Assembly: GCF_027595985.1 (NCBI RefSeq)
Contig: NC_073302.1
Span: 407,008,503 to 407,072,502 of the forward strand
Length of the DNA stretch: 64,000 bases
Reading direction: 5' to 3'
From: Sorex araneus
Lineage: Eukaryota > Chordata > Mammalia > Eulipotyphla > Soricidae
In this document: positions 35,212-46,600 of the stretch, in pieces
Numbering within the stretch: position 1 is the first letter of the stretch
Layout: every line of letters begins with the position of its first letter
The notes under the pieces: model-generated
Told to the model about the DNA's origin: nothing
What the model saw: only the letters and a program-made list of their open reading frames with translations
Database searches by the model: none
Translations under genes and position numbers: made by a program

Positions 35212-35395
35212 TTCTTTTTTTTTCTTTTCTTTTATAGGTCACAGCCAGCGACCCATAGCACAGAGGTTACTCCTGGCTCAGCATTCAGAACTACTCCTGG
35301 CAGTTCTCAGGGGACCATATGGGATGCTGGGAATTGAACCCGGGTCAGCCACGTGCAAGGCAAACGCCCTACCCGCTGTGCTATCACTCCAGCTC
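35212..35395 (-). mobile_element. SINE, form A
   Basis: Reverse copy with a T-rich tail (C-interrupted) and an atypical start of the body (ggtcacagccagcgacccat). Confidence 0.88.
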
Positions 35396-35514
35396 TTCTT
35401 TAGAAAGTACATTTCTATACTTGCCTAGTTGTCTATTTCAAGACAGGAGATCCAGATGATTAAGATTTTGTTCAACATTTTAAAGATGAAGTGTTTTTAC
35501 TTGGATAGCTGCAT

Positions 35515-36480
35515 TTTAAATTTTTTTAATTTTTATAAAGTTATCCACAACAATTTATTACATTCAATATTCCAATACCAATCCCACCACCATTATACCT
35601 TCCCACCACTATTATTTCCAGTTTTTCCAACCACCATTCAAGCCTGCCCCAATAGCAGGCCCTAAATAATTTATTTTGTATTGCTTGTTATGAGTAATTT
35701 GCTAAAAATGATAAAAAAAGATTTCCTTAGAAGAAACTGTGTAAAGATTGTTGTATCTGACCCCGGAGCAATTAAGCCCTGATATAAGAGGTTACTAACA
35801 TAATGTTATAGGTTAAGCCTTGTGTGTTAATATTTTCTAGATCGAGATAGGTTGCCTTCTACTTTACATCTTATCCAATGTGGCATGCTACCTACCCCTG
35901 GTATTTCAATGGTATAGAGTATGAGATAATTTGTGGTTGCACGCTCCAGGAATTCTAAAATTTTAATGGAATGATACAGCTGGAGTTAATTTTTTAAGCT
36001 GTATGGTGATTTTGGAGTCTGGAGTCATCTCTGAAGCTTGTTGCTCTCTCGAGATTTATTTATGAGTCTGGATCATGGCCAATGAATGAGATTATATGGC
36101 ATCAGATGCAGTTCATGGGCATGACTGCCAGGCTCCTGGAAGAACAGGGGGATGGGGGAGGTCGCCCATCCCTGACTCCATGAAAGCCCAGAGATTTCGG
36201 TCAAAAAAACTGCATACCTGAGTTTTCAACAGTTTTATTCCTGGATGAGGCTCATCCCGAATATGTGGAGTTGGGCCATGAACATGGCAGCGATTGGGCT
36301 ATGGAGGGTTTCAGCTGCTGGGGTTCTGTTTTGGCAGGTGGTGGACTCACCTGCCCGCTCCAGGGTGCTCTGGATGAGACTCAGCCTGGTTTGGGGTCTT
36401 GATGCATTGGATAGCCACTTTGACCTTTTTGTTCTTTTTCTTTTATTTTGGAAAGTAGAAAAGTTTATTGAAAACTAGAA
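35515..36480 (-). repeat. Unclassified poly(A)-ended repeat, copy 1
   Basis: Sequence homologous to 36600-37300. On the minus strand it ends with ggtgggattggtattgg-like sequence, a few dozen bases, then ataaaa and an A-rich tail, as retroposons do. Shared phrases include gattatatgg, catacctgagtttt and ggctgctggggttct-type blocks. Its tail loosely resembles the local L1 3' end, so it may be an old L1-related or HAL1-like element; I cannot classify it. Confidence 0.6.
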
Positions 36481-36599
36481 GAACAAAAAAGTGGGGAGGA
36501 ATTTAGTATAGTTCAAAGTATAAGTGTAAGTTCAAAGTTTAGTATAAGTTCAAAGTAAGGACATTTTGTGTATGCCCTTTTTAAGGCTCTCTGATGAAT

Positions 36600-37300
36600 T
36601 GAATTTCTTTTTTTAAATTTTATTTTTATAAAGTTGTTTACAATCGTTCATTACAGATAATATTCGAATGCCAATCCCACCACTGTGCACCTTCCCACCA
36701 CCATAAGAGAAAAGTGTGTGAAGATTGTTGTATTTCATCCTGGAGCCATTTAAGCTCTTGTATAAGAGATTACAAGCATGTATGTTGAACCCAAATAAAT
36801 GTGTGACACTTTTGGTACATCAGTGGGCTAGAGTATAAGAAGTCATGTGGTCATGAATGTGGCCACGTGCTCCAGGACATTCTATGTCACTCACTTCTGG
36901 GAGCTTTATTTCATAGTTTCTGGATCTTGGCTGTTGATGAGATTATATGGTGCCAGGGGAAGTTTGTGGGTGTGATTGCCAAGTTACTGGAAAACTGGGG
37001 AGCTTGGAGGAGAAGGCCCAGTCCCATTCTGAGAGAGCTTGGAGATCTCAGTCACAGATCCCACATACCTGAGTTTTTCTGCAAGTTCTCTCATAAGTGA
37101 GGTTCATCCAAACCTGTGGAGAGTGGCCTTGCGCCATTCTCCTTAAGCATGACTGTGTGGTTTGGTTCTGGAGGGTTTTGGCTGCCGGGGTTCTCCTGGG
37201 ATGGGGAGAAAAACTGAATCACCCGTCTCCGAGTTGCCGCAGTGAAGGACAGAGCCTGGTGTGGAGTCACGACTTCTGTCTCTTTTTTTTTTTCTTTTAA
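36600..37300 (-). repeat. Unclassified poly(A)-ended repeat, copy 2
   Basis: Second copy in the same orientation, about 120 bp from copy 1. It matches copy 1 from the A-rich tail (attttatttttataaagttg) through gaagattgttgtatttcatcc, tgatgagattatatgg and cccacatacctgagttttt to the far end near gcctggtgtggagtcacgac. No open frame is conserved. Confidence 0.6.
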
Positions 37301-38367
37301 GTAGAATTGATTTCTGTGAAATATTTTAGCAACATATTTAAAATATTTGATTTATAAAATAGACCACTTATGTAAAGAAACAGGTTTATCAACTTTAAGA
37401 AAATAGTCGACTGTATTGATGGTTTATTCAGCATAGCATTAGTCCAGTTAAAATTCACATTATCCTGAGTGCAGACACAATAAAAAGCATATTATTATGG
37501 GATATTTCCCATCAGATCTTCCATAGCCTTTGTGCCAATTCCTCAATTAAATTCACCTCAGTAAGTCCTCAGAAAATGAGGGGAGGAGACTGAAGAACTC
37601 TTAAATATCTTGCATTTTTGACTTCTTAAATATCTTTCTTGAAAGAAGTAATATCAAGCAAAATACCACACCTTGATGCCTCTCGTATTTCTAGGAATTG
37701 ACCCAGCTCTTCTAACATTAAACTGACATGGTTATTTTAATAGTTTTATATGTTTCCCACTAGGATGAGTATCTTTAATTGGTGGATTAAAATTTTATTT
37801 TATTTAATGTGTTTTGTGGGCTGAGTATTTCAAAGTCTTCACTGCAGGGAAGCAACAGTACTAAAGATTAGATGTTAATTCTTGGTGCCATGTTGGGCTA
37901 ACTAGCGAGAGCTCAGAAATACTGTGTGTTTCATCTACTACTACCTGCTGAGTAAAAGATTAAGTGCAGCCTGCCACCTACTCCCCAGCTTTTGGTGTTT
38001 ATCATCAAAGAACTACAACTGTGTGCAGAGCTGTGTCAACCATAGCTATGAATCAGATCCTTGATTTAACAGTTTATTTGAACATTGAAAAAAAACAAAC
38101 CACTCTATATCTCTGTTCAAAAACTCCATACATTCAGGAGTGAAGTATTCACTGTAGAGTTCATGCTTCACATGCGTGAGACTCAGCACCTCCCAACTAA
38201 AATCTGCTGTATATTCAATGAATACGTTCAGTGATATCAAATATATTCTGAATATGAGAAGCTGGCTTTGTGGGAGTGAGATAAAACTAGAGGAAGTTGA
38301 TGAGAGGAGGTCTTCTAGAATGGCTGCTCAACATTCATGAACAAAGCTAAAGGTTACATGTAGGTTC
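37301..38367. other. Intergenic block, single-copy
   Basis: About 1 kb without recognisable elements. No gene is supported. Confidence 0.55.
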
Positions 38368-38382
38368 AAGAAATGAAAGATA

Positions 38383-38568
38383 GGGGCTGGAGTGATAGCA
38401 CAATGGGTAGGGTATTTGCCTTGCACGAAGCCAACCCGGGTTTGATTCCCAGCATCCCAGATGGCATCCCATATGGTCCCCTGAGCACCGCCAGGAGTAA
38501 TTTCTGAGTGCAGAGCCAGGAATAACCCCTGTGCATTATCGGGTGTGACCCCCCCCCAAAAAAAGAAA
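38383..38568 (+). mobile_element. SINE, form A with internal duplication
   Basis: Forward copy; the segment gcatccca(g/t)atgg occurs twice in a row, lengthening the element. A perfect 15-bp TSD, aagaaatgaaagata, lies at 38368-38382 and 38569-38583. Confidence 0.92.
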
Positions 38569-38583
38569 AAGAAATGAAAGATA

Positions 38584-39137
38584 GAGGCAAATGTAGGAGC
38601 AGGTATAGACATTCTGCTTTATGTTGGAGGAGTGAGGGTGGTCCTGGCAGGGGAGAGTTTCAGTCTTTTACTCTGGCAAGGAGAGAAGAAACAGAGGGCT
38701 GAGGAGACGTGAAACAAGCAGGGAACTGTCCTCTGGTAAATTGTAAGCAGGCAGCTCTGCTGCTAAAAGCTTCAAGTTCATAATGGAAACAGCCTGTGAG
38801 AACTTCGGTCACAAAATTCTTAAATTCCTCCCTGTCTTGAAGCACCAGAATCGGAATTGGGTGAAGAACTTTTTGTGAGAAGCAGAAAGGAAATGCAAAA
38901 GATGTTTAATTCAAGCTAAAACTGTGGAAGGTAGAAAGAAGGGAAGGAAGAAAAGTGGACAGAGGTAGGTGTGAGTTATGGGGGCTTGAAACAAGAGTAT
39001 TTCTAAATAATTTGTGCAGTGTTCAAGGAATAGAATCAAACCTAAAATTCACAGTTACACAGTTTCGTATCAATGTTACTATGTAAAATTTTCTATTTGT
39101 ATATAGAACTATATTTTCAAACATGCCCTTAAAGGTT
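38584..39137. other. Intergenic block, single-copy
   Basis: No repeat or gene recognised; a purine-rich part lies near 38930-38990. Confidence 0.55.
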
Positions 39138-39150
39138 TCAAGCTTAGGTT

Positions 39151-39325
39151 GTTTTTTTTTTTTCTTTTTGGGTCACACCCAGCAATGCACAGGGATTACT
39201 CCTGGCTTTGCACTCAGGAATCACTCCCGGTGGTGCTCAGGGGACCATATGGGATGCTGGGAATCGAACCCACGTTGGCTGGGTGCAAGGCAAACGCCCT
39301 ACCTGCTGTGCTATCACTCCAGCCC
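39151..39325 (-). mobile_element. SINE, form A
   Basis: Reverse copy with a 13-bp TSD, tcaagcttag(g/c)tt, at 39138-39150 and 39326-39338. Confidence 0.92.
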
Positions 39326-39338
39326 TCAAGCTTAGCTT

Positions 39339-40599
39339 TTTCACTCCTTGACAGCCTAACTGAATCCAAAGGGAAGGCTCTCCTTTGGCTTCTCAGCTCA
39401 GAAAAGCAGAGCCCTTGCCTGGCTGTGAAGCTCTGACCTTCTGGGAGGTGGGGGAGTGGCTCCCACGCAATCAATACAAATCACTGGGAAAATATCAAGT
39501 CTCATAAACAAGCATACACTGCAGGGGGAACAGGAGTGACCAAGCAGATAAGCATGAGACTGTCTAAAAGGAAAGGAGGCAAAGCACAGGACAACAAATA
39601 GGTGAGCTTGGTTTGGTTTTAAGGGATAAGATCTTTAGTAGATGCCATAGAGTGTTAAGTGCAGGAGAGGTGGGAAATAGATGTTAATCACACATGTTCT
39701 ATTTGATCTAACACTTTTCTCTATAGATTCAGGCACATTTGAATTATTCTCAATTAATTTCTAGAGGGGCTGTAACATATGGTCAGCTGGTTTTCATCCA
39801 TATGTCGGTTTTGAGATAGTTTTAATTTAATGATGGTCTGAGAACTGCCTCACTTGCAACATTTTGGAGCCAATTTGTAGAACTAATTTGAAAGTGAGCA
39901 GCTCTTTAAAGGGTTTAACACTTTGCTACATCCTAGAAAGGACATAAAAGTGACTGGACACGTGCTGTGATCATATGACATTGATAGTAACCCCTGGTTA
40001 CTGTGAAATTGCTATCTAGTTTGACAAATAAGGTATATCAGCTAGTTGGCATGGTAACAAGAAGTGCAAGGTTGTTTTTGTGCTAGGCTAGAAAGGGAAG
40101 CCATCAGGATAAAGTGAGGGTTCCTGTATGAAAGCTGATGGTGGAGGAACATCAACTGAGATATGAAAGTAAGTAAAATACAGGAACAATGACACGAAGG
40201 GAAAACAGACGTATCATACACTATATGTTCAGTGTCTTAAAGGATTTCCTTTTCAATCGAGTTTGTATTAATTTGCCATTGGTTAAAATGTGACAATATT
40301 TTAGGAGTACAGCTTCATACCTCTATGTGCATAAGACAAACCTTAACCACAACCAAAGTTCCAGAGCCATCACAATAATCTTCTCCCTTCTCCCTTTCCT
40401 CTCTGGCTACCACCATGATTTTTTTTTTTTAATGTGGGCTTCTCCAAAGTGGAAAAAAGCATTAACCACCGTGTTTTCCAAAGAAGTGAAGAAGCTATTT
40501 TTGTTGTGTTTTTCCAGGTAGTTTGCTTTGATTATTTCTATACTGGATGAGTTAAACCACCCAATAATTGCCATTTAGTTTGTGATTTATTTCATATAA
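39339..40599. other. Intergenic block, single-copy
   Basis: About 1.3 kb with no element I can name. It borders an old L1 on its right side. Confidence 0.5.
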
Positions 40600-40693
40600 T
40601 CCTCTCAAGTTTCAGCTGTATTGTGTAAAAAGACACATATTTATCTTTAATAGTTGAGCAGTATTCCATTATGTGTATGTACACAACTTCTTT

Positions 40694-40902
40694 TTTCTTA
40701 ATTTCTTTTTTATTGAATCACCGTGAGCTACAGTTACAAAATTTTCATGTTTGAGTTTTAGTCATACAATACTCAAACACCCATCCCTCCACCAGCTTAC
40801 ATTTTCTAGCACCAATGTCCCCAGTATCCCTCACCCCCTGTCTATCCCACCCCTCTCCCTGTCTCTATGGCAGACAATTTCCCTCTCTCTCTCTCTACTT
40901 GG
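40694..40902 (-). mobile_element. Young L1 3' end nested in old L1
   Basis: Reverse L1 3' UTR with T-rich tail and ctatggcagacaatttccctctctc at the truncated end. A perfect 16-bp TSD, tgtacacaacttcttt, lies at 40678-40693 and 40903-40918. Confidence 0.88.
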
Positions 40903-41101
40903 TGTACACAACTTCTTTATCCACTCATCCTTTGATGAGCATTTAAGTTGTTTCAAATATTTTGGTTACTGTGAAGAATACAGCTATGAACAAAGGGTGT
41001 AAATGTGCTTTCAAGTGAATGTTTCCATGTCCCTTGTGCAAATACCCAACATTAGTATTGCTATGTAGCATAGTAATTTCATTTTTAGTTAAGAAAGCAC
41101 G

Positions 41102-41270
41102 ATGGGCCAGAGAGATAATAAAGGGATAAAGTGATTGCCTTGCATGTGGTTGATCCCAATTTGATCCCCAGAACCACACCTGGTTACCCTAGCTCTTCAA
41201 GATGTGATCTTGAGCACAGAGTTAGAAGTAAGCCACTAGGTGCGGCCCTAAAACCAGTGCCCCCACTTAA
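41102..41270 (+). mobile_element. SINE, form A, old
   Basis: Forward diverged copy: gggccagagagataataaagg, gattgccttgcatgtggttg, gagcacagagttagaagtaagc. Confidence 0.65.
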
Positions 41271-41696
41271 TAAAAACAAACAAAAAGTCAAACAAGAAAT
41301 CACTATAACATTTTTTATAGCAGCTTTGCTAAGTTATAGTCTTACCAACCATATATAATAGTGAGTTTTTCCCAATACCCTCATCAACATTTGTTGTTCT
41401 TAATTTTTTCAAAATAGGTCACTCTCAGGGGTATGAGATAATTGTGGTCTTGGCTTGCATTTGCATTTGCATTTGCATTTTAAGCAAGTTAAGCATTTTT
41501 TTTCCATTTTTTGTAGAGTATCTATTGGAGAAATATCTATTCAAGTATTTTGTTAATTTTTAAATTTGGTTGGGTTTTGATTGAATTGCAGAAGTTTTTT
41601 TGTATATTTTATATGCACACCTGATCCTTATCAGATGTTTTATGTGCAAATGTCTTTTTCCTCTTAGTAGGTTGTTTTTTTGGTTCTATTTTATTT

Positions 41697-41791
41697 ATTT
41701 GCGGGTGTATAAGAGGGTACTAATGATTGGACTCCAATACCCTCTGATACATGCAAAAGTTGTCTCTACCACTGAGCTACATCTTGAGCCT
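41697..41791 (-). repeat. tRNA-like SINE remnant, not SOR type
   Basis: Read on the minus strand: ggctcaagatgtagctcagtgg tagag begins a tRNA-like head with a good box A, followed by a poor box B around ggagtccaatc. The head resembles tRNA-Ala-type SINEs and differs from forms A and B. A tRNA pseudogene is the alternative. Confidence 0.45.
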
Positions 41792-43700
41792 TAGGAGGAT
41801 TTCAGAAATACCTCACTTTTCCCAAAACTCTTCACATGAATTAGCTCAGTAACCAGTAACTAAGCACATTTATTACTATCTTATAGCTGAAGCATTTTAC
41901 AGCAGGAGAAAATAAAAACCTGAGATTTAGGGAGGCTGTCAATCACTTAAGGTCATGTAGGGGACAAGACCTGGATTGTATGTCACCTGACCATTGTTCC
42001 TAGACTCAGGGCAGAGAAAAAGACTGTTGCAGCAATTTAGAATCCCCTTAGTACCCCAAAGACACTAATGAGAATGTTGGTTCAGCTCTTTTAAGAGACC
42101 CAAATTATAGTGAAATAGGAGAGGTTTCTTTTATACCACATACAAATGGCAGTCCAGGCTCATCTAGCTTTAGTTGCCAAGGTCAGTAAGACTCTGCAGA
42201 GCCACCTGTGTTCTTCTGTGCATGGATGTGGAGCTTCATGGGAATATCACACTGGATCCTTATTTTGGCTCATGGGAAACACCAGTGAGAGACTGGACAA
42301 GAAGAAGATGGTGGCAATTGGATGTTTGATGATTATGTCCCAAGATCTTCCTCAGTGTTGTCATGGCCGACTGTATCCCTGATGTTAGATCATGGCTCCC
42401 ACTAAGTGCCCTTCTACATGGCCTGTCTTCAGTTTGTCACTGTCACCCTCTCTCTGCATCCCTGACCAACGGTAGTAATGACCCACTGCTGAGGTCACGC
42501 TATCCTTTATAGTTTTCTTTGTAGTTTTCTTCAGCTCAGTCCACAGATGCTCTCATTAAACTGTCAAGAGCAGATGCCTCTCCTGGCTGATACAGTCAAA
42601 CAGGGATCTAGTTTTTCTCTATCTTGATTTGCTATTATTGTCCCCATCTAAGTGGGTGTAGTTGGTTCACTCTATTTAAGTCCAGGCAAGGGTGAAAAAG
42701 GAATGGAATTGGTTCCATGGATGCTGTAACTAATTACCAGAATGACTTAAAATATTGCAACTTGTACATATTTTTATACCGGTTAAAGTTCAGTACAAGG
42801 TTCCATGAGCCACAATCAAGGCATTACAATGCAAGGTGTGTTCTCTTCTGAAGGTAATAGAAGAAAATCCCTTTCCTTGTCTTTTTCAGCAGTTAAGGAA
42901 CACTCACCTTCTTTGTCTCATCTTTCTCCATCTTCAAAATCAGCAACAGCACTGAAACTCCTTGCATAACAGACATCTTACTCTCTTCTGTCTCCTTCCA
43001 TTTTTAAAGACCCCAAGATTACACTGGCTTCATATGGATAATTCAAGAAAATATTCTCATCTCAACAACTGATTAGCATCTAAATAACAAGTGTTACTTT
43101 AGTTCCTCTTTGTTGCATGATATAACCTTCACAGATCACGGAAATTTGACAAAGCCATCTTTGAGGGGACTATTAGTCTGCCTACTACAGGAAAATCATT
43201 TTCTTTTCTGGCTGTGCCCTTGAAGTTGCACACAACACCTTTACTTATTTTGTTAGCTAAAATTGAGTTTCATGGTTTGTTGAGCTGCAAGAGAAGTTGA
43301 GAAATATAATCTTTCTAGGCAGCTGTGTACCTGTTTAAAACATGGATTCTGTTACCAAAAGAAAGATGGGGAAGCTTGGATATTGGATCATTATTTCTAG
43401 CTTATCCTTCTTCAAGCTCATTTTTTTTTCTTGTCAAGATATATTTGGTTTTATTTCATTTGGTAACCTTGGTATGTTTGGCAAATAGCACTCATCTACA
43501 GGCCCAGAACTGCTCACCACAAGGATTGGCGTCTAATTTAAGCAGACACAAAATTCTTTCTAAATGTGCCTCACTGGCAAGCACAACGTGGCAGGCCAAG
43601 TGTCACCCAGCTGTTTTCCCTCTTTCATACGCCGAAGTTGTGCATGTCACTTCCTGTTTTAAAACCATCGGGTTAAACTTCTTTAAAAAACAATCTCTCT
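41792..43700. other. Intergenic block with one MIR-like piece
   Basis: A MIR-like stretch lies near 41830-41990 (tttattactatcttatagctg ... taaggtcatgtagggg). The rest shows no element and no convincing exon. Confidence 0.5.
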
Positions 43701-43860
43701 GGGGGCCAGAAGATAGTACAGGGTTAAATCACTTGCCCTGCATATCGTTGATCCCATATTTTGAGCCCCGGTACCACATCTGGTACCCTGAGCACTGCCA
43801 AGGGAAACTTTCACAAACAGAAGCAATGTGATCTATATCACACATGCAAAAAAAAAAAAA
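43701..43860 (+). mobile_element. SINE, form A-like, old
   Basis: Forward remnant from gggggccagaagatagtacagg to a poly(A) run; the body is shortened. Confidence 0.6.
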
Positions 43861-43953
43861 GTCAACGGGAAGTCATAGACCCATTTTTAAACAAGACAGC
43901 TTGATCCTTTAAACTAGAAAACATCCTTGTTTCAGTCTTTAAAAGCTGAGGAG

Positions 43954-44165
43954 GGGGCCAGGGAGATAGAGCAAAGGGCTGGTGTACTTGCCTGCAGGCA
44001 CAAGGCTCTGAATTTGATCCATCACCCTGTAGATCTCCCAGGTACTGCTAGGTGTGGCTATAGTGGCCACATGCACTGTCAGGGTGACCTTAGCAGTCCC
44101 CAGAGCCATAGCATCTGAGAAGTGTTGCAGGCCAAGTGTCACTGGGAGTGGCTCCCAGTCCTCCC
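43954..44165 (+). mobile_element. SINE-like remnant
   Basis: The beginning ggggccagggagatagagcaaaggg and cttgcctgcaggcacaagg follow the SINE head, but the body differs from forms A and B. It may be an older related subfamily. Confidence 0.45.
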
Positions 44166-44237
44166 GAGCAGCTCCCTCACACCTGCCCAAAGTAGCAGAT
44201 CTTATAATAAACATTCTTGCCAATAAATTGTAAAAGG

Positions 44238-44413
44238 CAGGAGGTCAGAGGAATAGTATAGCAGGTGAGGCACATGTTTTGTGTGAAGCTGAACTGGGTT
44301 CGAATGTGACACACCACATGGTTCTCCAGTGCTGCCAGGATGGACACCTGAATTCAGAGCCAGGAGTAAGCTCTGAGCACTGTCAGGTGTCACTCCCCCC
44401 CAAAAAAAAAATA
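44238..44413 (+). mobile_element. SINE, form A, old
   Basis: Forward diverged copy with a C-rich then A-rich end (cactcccccccaaaaaaaaa). Confidence 0.68.
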
Positions 44414-44875
44414 TGAAAAGTCGTTCAATATCCATTTATTTGCTTGAATACTATTTTGTTCCATTCAGTAAAAACAGGATTCTTAGAGAATGAATATGTA
44501 TGAAAGTGGGTGCAAAAACAAGTCGCCTTTTGAATTGTGCACATTTTATTCAGAACAGAACAATAACTTTACAAATAAATTCAAGTAAAGTATAAACAAC
44601 CTTTAGATATTCTATCCATATCTATTTCATCCTAAATTAGTTGTTTATTTTCTTTTGATTATATTTATCTTAAATTTATTACGAGTCCACTTAATATGAG
44701 ATGGCTCGTCTTACACTATTAAGGATGCAGTACAGCGTTGAGAACTGTAGGGTCCACGTTATACAGCAGATCTCTGGAACTACTCTTGCTGCCTAAACTG
44801 AAACAAGTGTTCAGATTATGCTGCCCATTTCCTAGGTCCTCCATCTGCTGGAAATTTGTTTAATATTGTTTTTTT

Positions 44876-44881
44876 TTTATT
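44876..44881 (-). terminator. LAMB4: Candidate LAMB4 polyadenylation signal
   Basis: AATAAA on the minus strand about 327 nt past the stop codon, the first such hexamer after the stop. It would give a 3' UTR of about 350 nt. An A-run follows, so genomic A-richness could produce the motif by chance. Confidence 0.45.
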
Positions 44882-45207
44882 TTGACTGAAATGCGTAGTA
44901 AGACATACGCAGATTTGTACTTGCCATATGTAACTAATTATTTTTAAGTTATGAAAGGGACAGACGGGCAAAAAAAAAAGGTTTCTGAAACCAGAGACCA
45001 TGTCTTTATCCCCCCTTCTATTCCCTCTGACATGGCATTTCCTTGGCTCTGTTTCACTCCCAGCCACAATGCGAAGATCTACAGCAAGGAGAGGGGCAGA
45101 GGCAAGGAGGGGCAGAGGTTAACCATTTGTGTTTCAAGCATTTCTCACTGATCCTTCAGTGTGCTCCTCAGAAACTGGAAATGAAGGTACAGGCCTTTGC
45201 ATGTCAA

Positions 45208-45347
45208 CTAAGTATAGCATTCAGCATATTTATTTTCTTGTTCAACAATTTCATTTTTAATTGCAATGACTTGATCTTCTAACTGTTTCAGCTGGTCAGC
45301 TTTTTCTTGTCTACTTAAATTCAAATCTCGAATCTTCTTTTCCAAAT
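45208..45347 (-). CDS. LAMB4: LAMB4 last coding exon and stop
   Basis: The exon completes Asp and encodes 45 residues ending NEIVEQENKYAECYT, then TAG. The acceptor is a strong pyrimidine tract, ttttcttctttcag. The C-terminal Cys is kept; in laminin beta chains this residue forms a disulfide with the gamma chain. Confidence 0.95.
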
Positions 45348-45595
45348 CTGAAAGAAGAAAATGAAGTAAATGCTAGATTTTCATCTACTAGAATCCTCTT
45401 GGATTTCTATATTATGCAAAGCCCAGGGGTGTATGTGTCTCTTAAATATTTGTTGGTTGATTCAGTAGATCAAATATTTATTTTGGCCAGACTCCTCAAG
45501 ATTTTCATAGAAATCAGAGAAATTGATATTTTTGTTTTATGATATTTCATATCTAAAAGCGTCTAGTCAGTGTGATACTATAGCTGTGATACTAT

Positions 45596-45661
45596 ATACT
45601 ATAGTATATACTATACTATACTATACTATACTATACTATACTATACTATACTATACTATAG
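45596..45661. repeat. (CTATA)n pentanucleotide repeat
   Basis: Ten perfect CTATA units at 45611-45660 with imperfect units on the left. It lies about 250 bases from the last LAMB4 exon. Confidence 0.96.
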
Positions 45662-46205
45662 TTTGACTGAGGCAGGATCCAGGGAAAAACTCCCAAGCCG
45701 ACATCTGAGATTAACCCCTTATAACCCTAAGCTAAGTAGCTTTAAAAAGTTTTGTTACCAGAAGTCTCAGAGATCAAATAAAACACTGGTACAATAAGTT
45801 ATTTAACCAATTTTGCAACTCTAGAAAATAATATTTTAAACCGAAGCATTACTCTTTGAATCTGTTTTCATATATCACAGTTATTTCAACTCACAAGATT
45901 CTCTAGGTCAAATAATTATATACTATAATTCATTAGACATAGAGAGTACAACAGATGATGAGCCCTGGTTGGATTCTGAGAAATGTTACATGTCTAAAGA
46001 CTTATCCTTGTTATCTTAACTTCATTTTCAACATGTGCTCCACAGTTTAGGAGTTCTCAATCCTTTGTTAAAAAGGGAATTTTATTTCTTCATTTTCTCC
46101 TGCTGACACTGAAATCTCTCAATAATTAAAGCAATGTGATGTTTTCTTAGCTTCATTCTTATCGATCTATCCGTCTCAGTTTGTACATCCATCTATCTCT
46201 TCATG

Positions 46206-46292
46206 TATCCATCCATTTGTCCGTCCGTCCATCCATCCATCCATCCATCCATCCATCCATCCATCCATCCATCCATCCATCCACCCATCCAT
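46206..46292. repeat. (CATC)n tetranucleotide repeat
   Basis: About 21 units of ATCC with variant units (TTTG, GTCC) at the left. Confidence 0.96.
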
Positions 46293-46420
46293 TTATTTTC
46301 CATCCAACCAGCACTAGGAATGATAGTAAACCCTGACAAAGAGCCCGCAGACTATTTGGGTGGAAGAGCTAAAGTTAACAGTGTGAGGTGCTCTCTCATT
46401 GTTAACTGTAAAGAATCTAA

Positions 46421-46600
46421 GGGGATTGGAGAGAGCTCAATGGACTGGAGTGCATGCCCTGCATGTGGGAGTCCTGGGTTCGAGCACTGACACCGTATGC
46501 TACCCAAGCACCATCAGGAGCAAACCCTGAACAACATATCAGGAGTATCCCTTGAGCACCCTTCAGTGTAGCACCTCCCCCAACCCTCCCTGGAAAAAAA
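46421..46600 (+). mobile_element. SINE, form A-like, old
   Basis: Forward remnant: ggggattggagagagctcaatgg, gcatgtgggagtcctgggttcg, tcaggagcaaaccctgaac. Confidence 0.6.

Larger units (their letters stand above)
40600..41700 (-). mobile_element. Ancient L1 fragment, interrupted
   Basis: Antisense old mammalian L1: ttgagcagtattccattatg, cttctttatccactcatcc, gcaaatacccaac, then, after a SINE, caataccctcatcaacatttg, gtatgagataattgtgg and ccttatcagatgttttatg in the expected order. It is interrupted by the L1 at 40694 and the SINE at 41102. A GCATTT hexamer repeats four times near 41452-41482. Confidence 0.75.

Noticed and set aside
43325..43831. 168-codon plus-strand frame between the genes
   Set aside because: Its end is made of SINE sequence, and the rest has no domain or splice context.
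45596..46292. CRISPR-like array
   Set aside because: The repeats are contiguous 4- and 5-base microsatellites with no spacers, in a mammalian intron.
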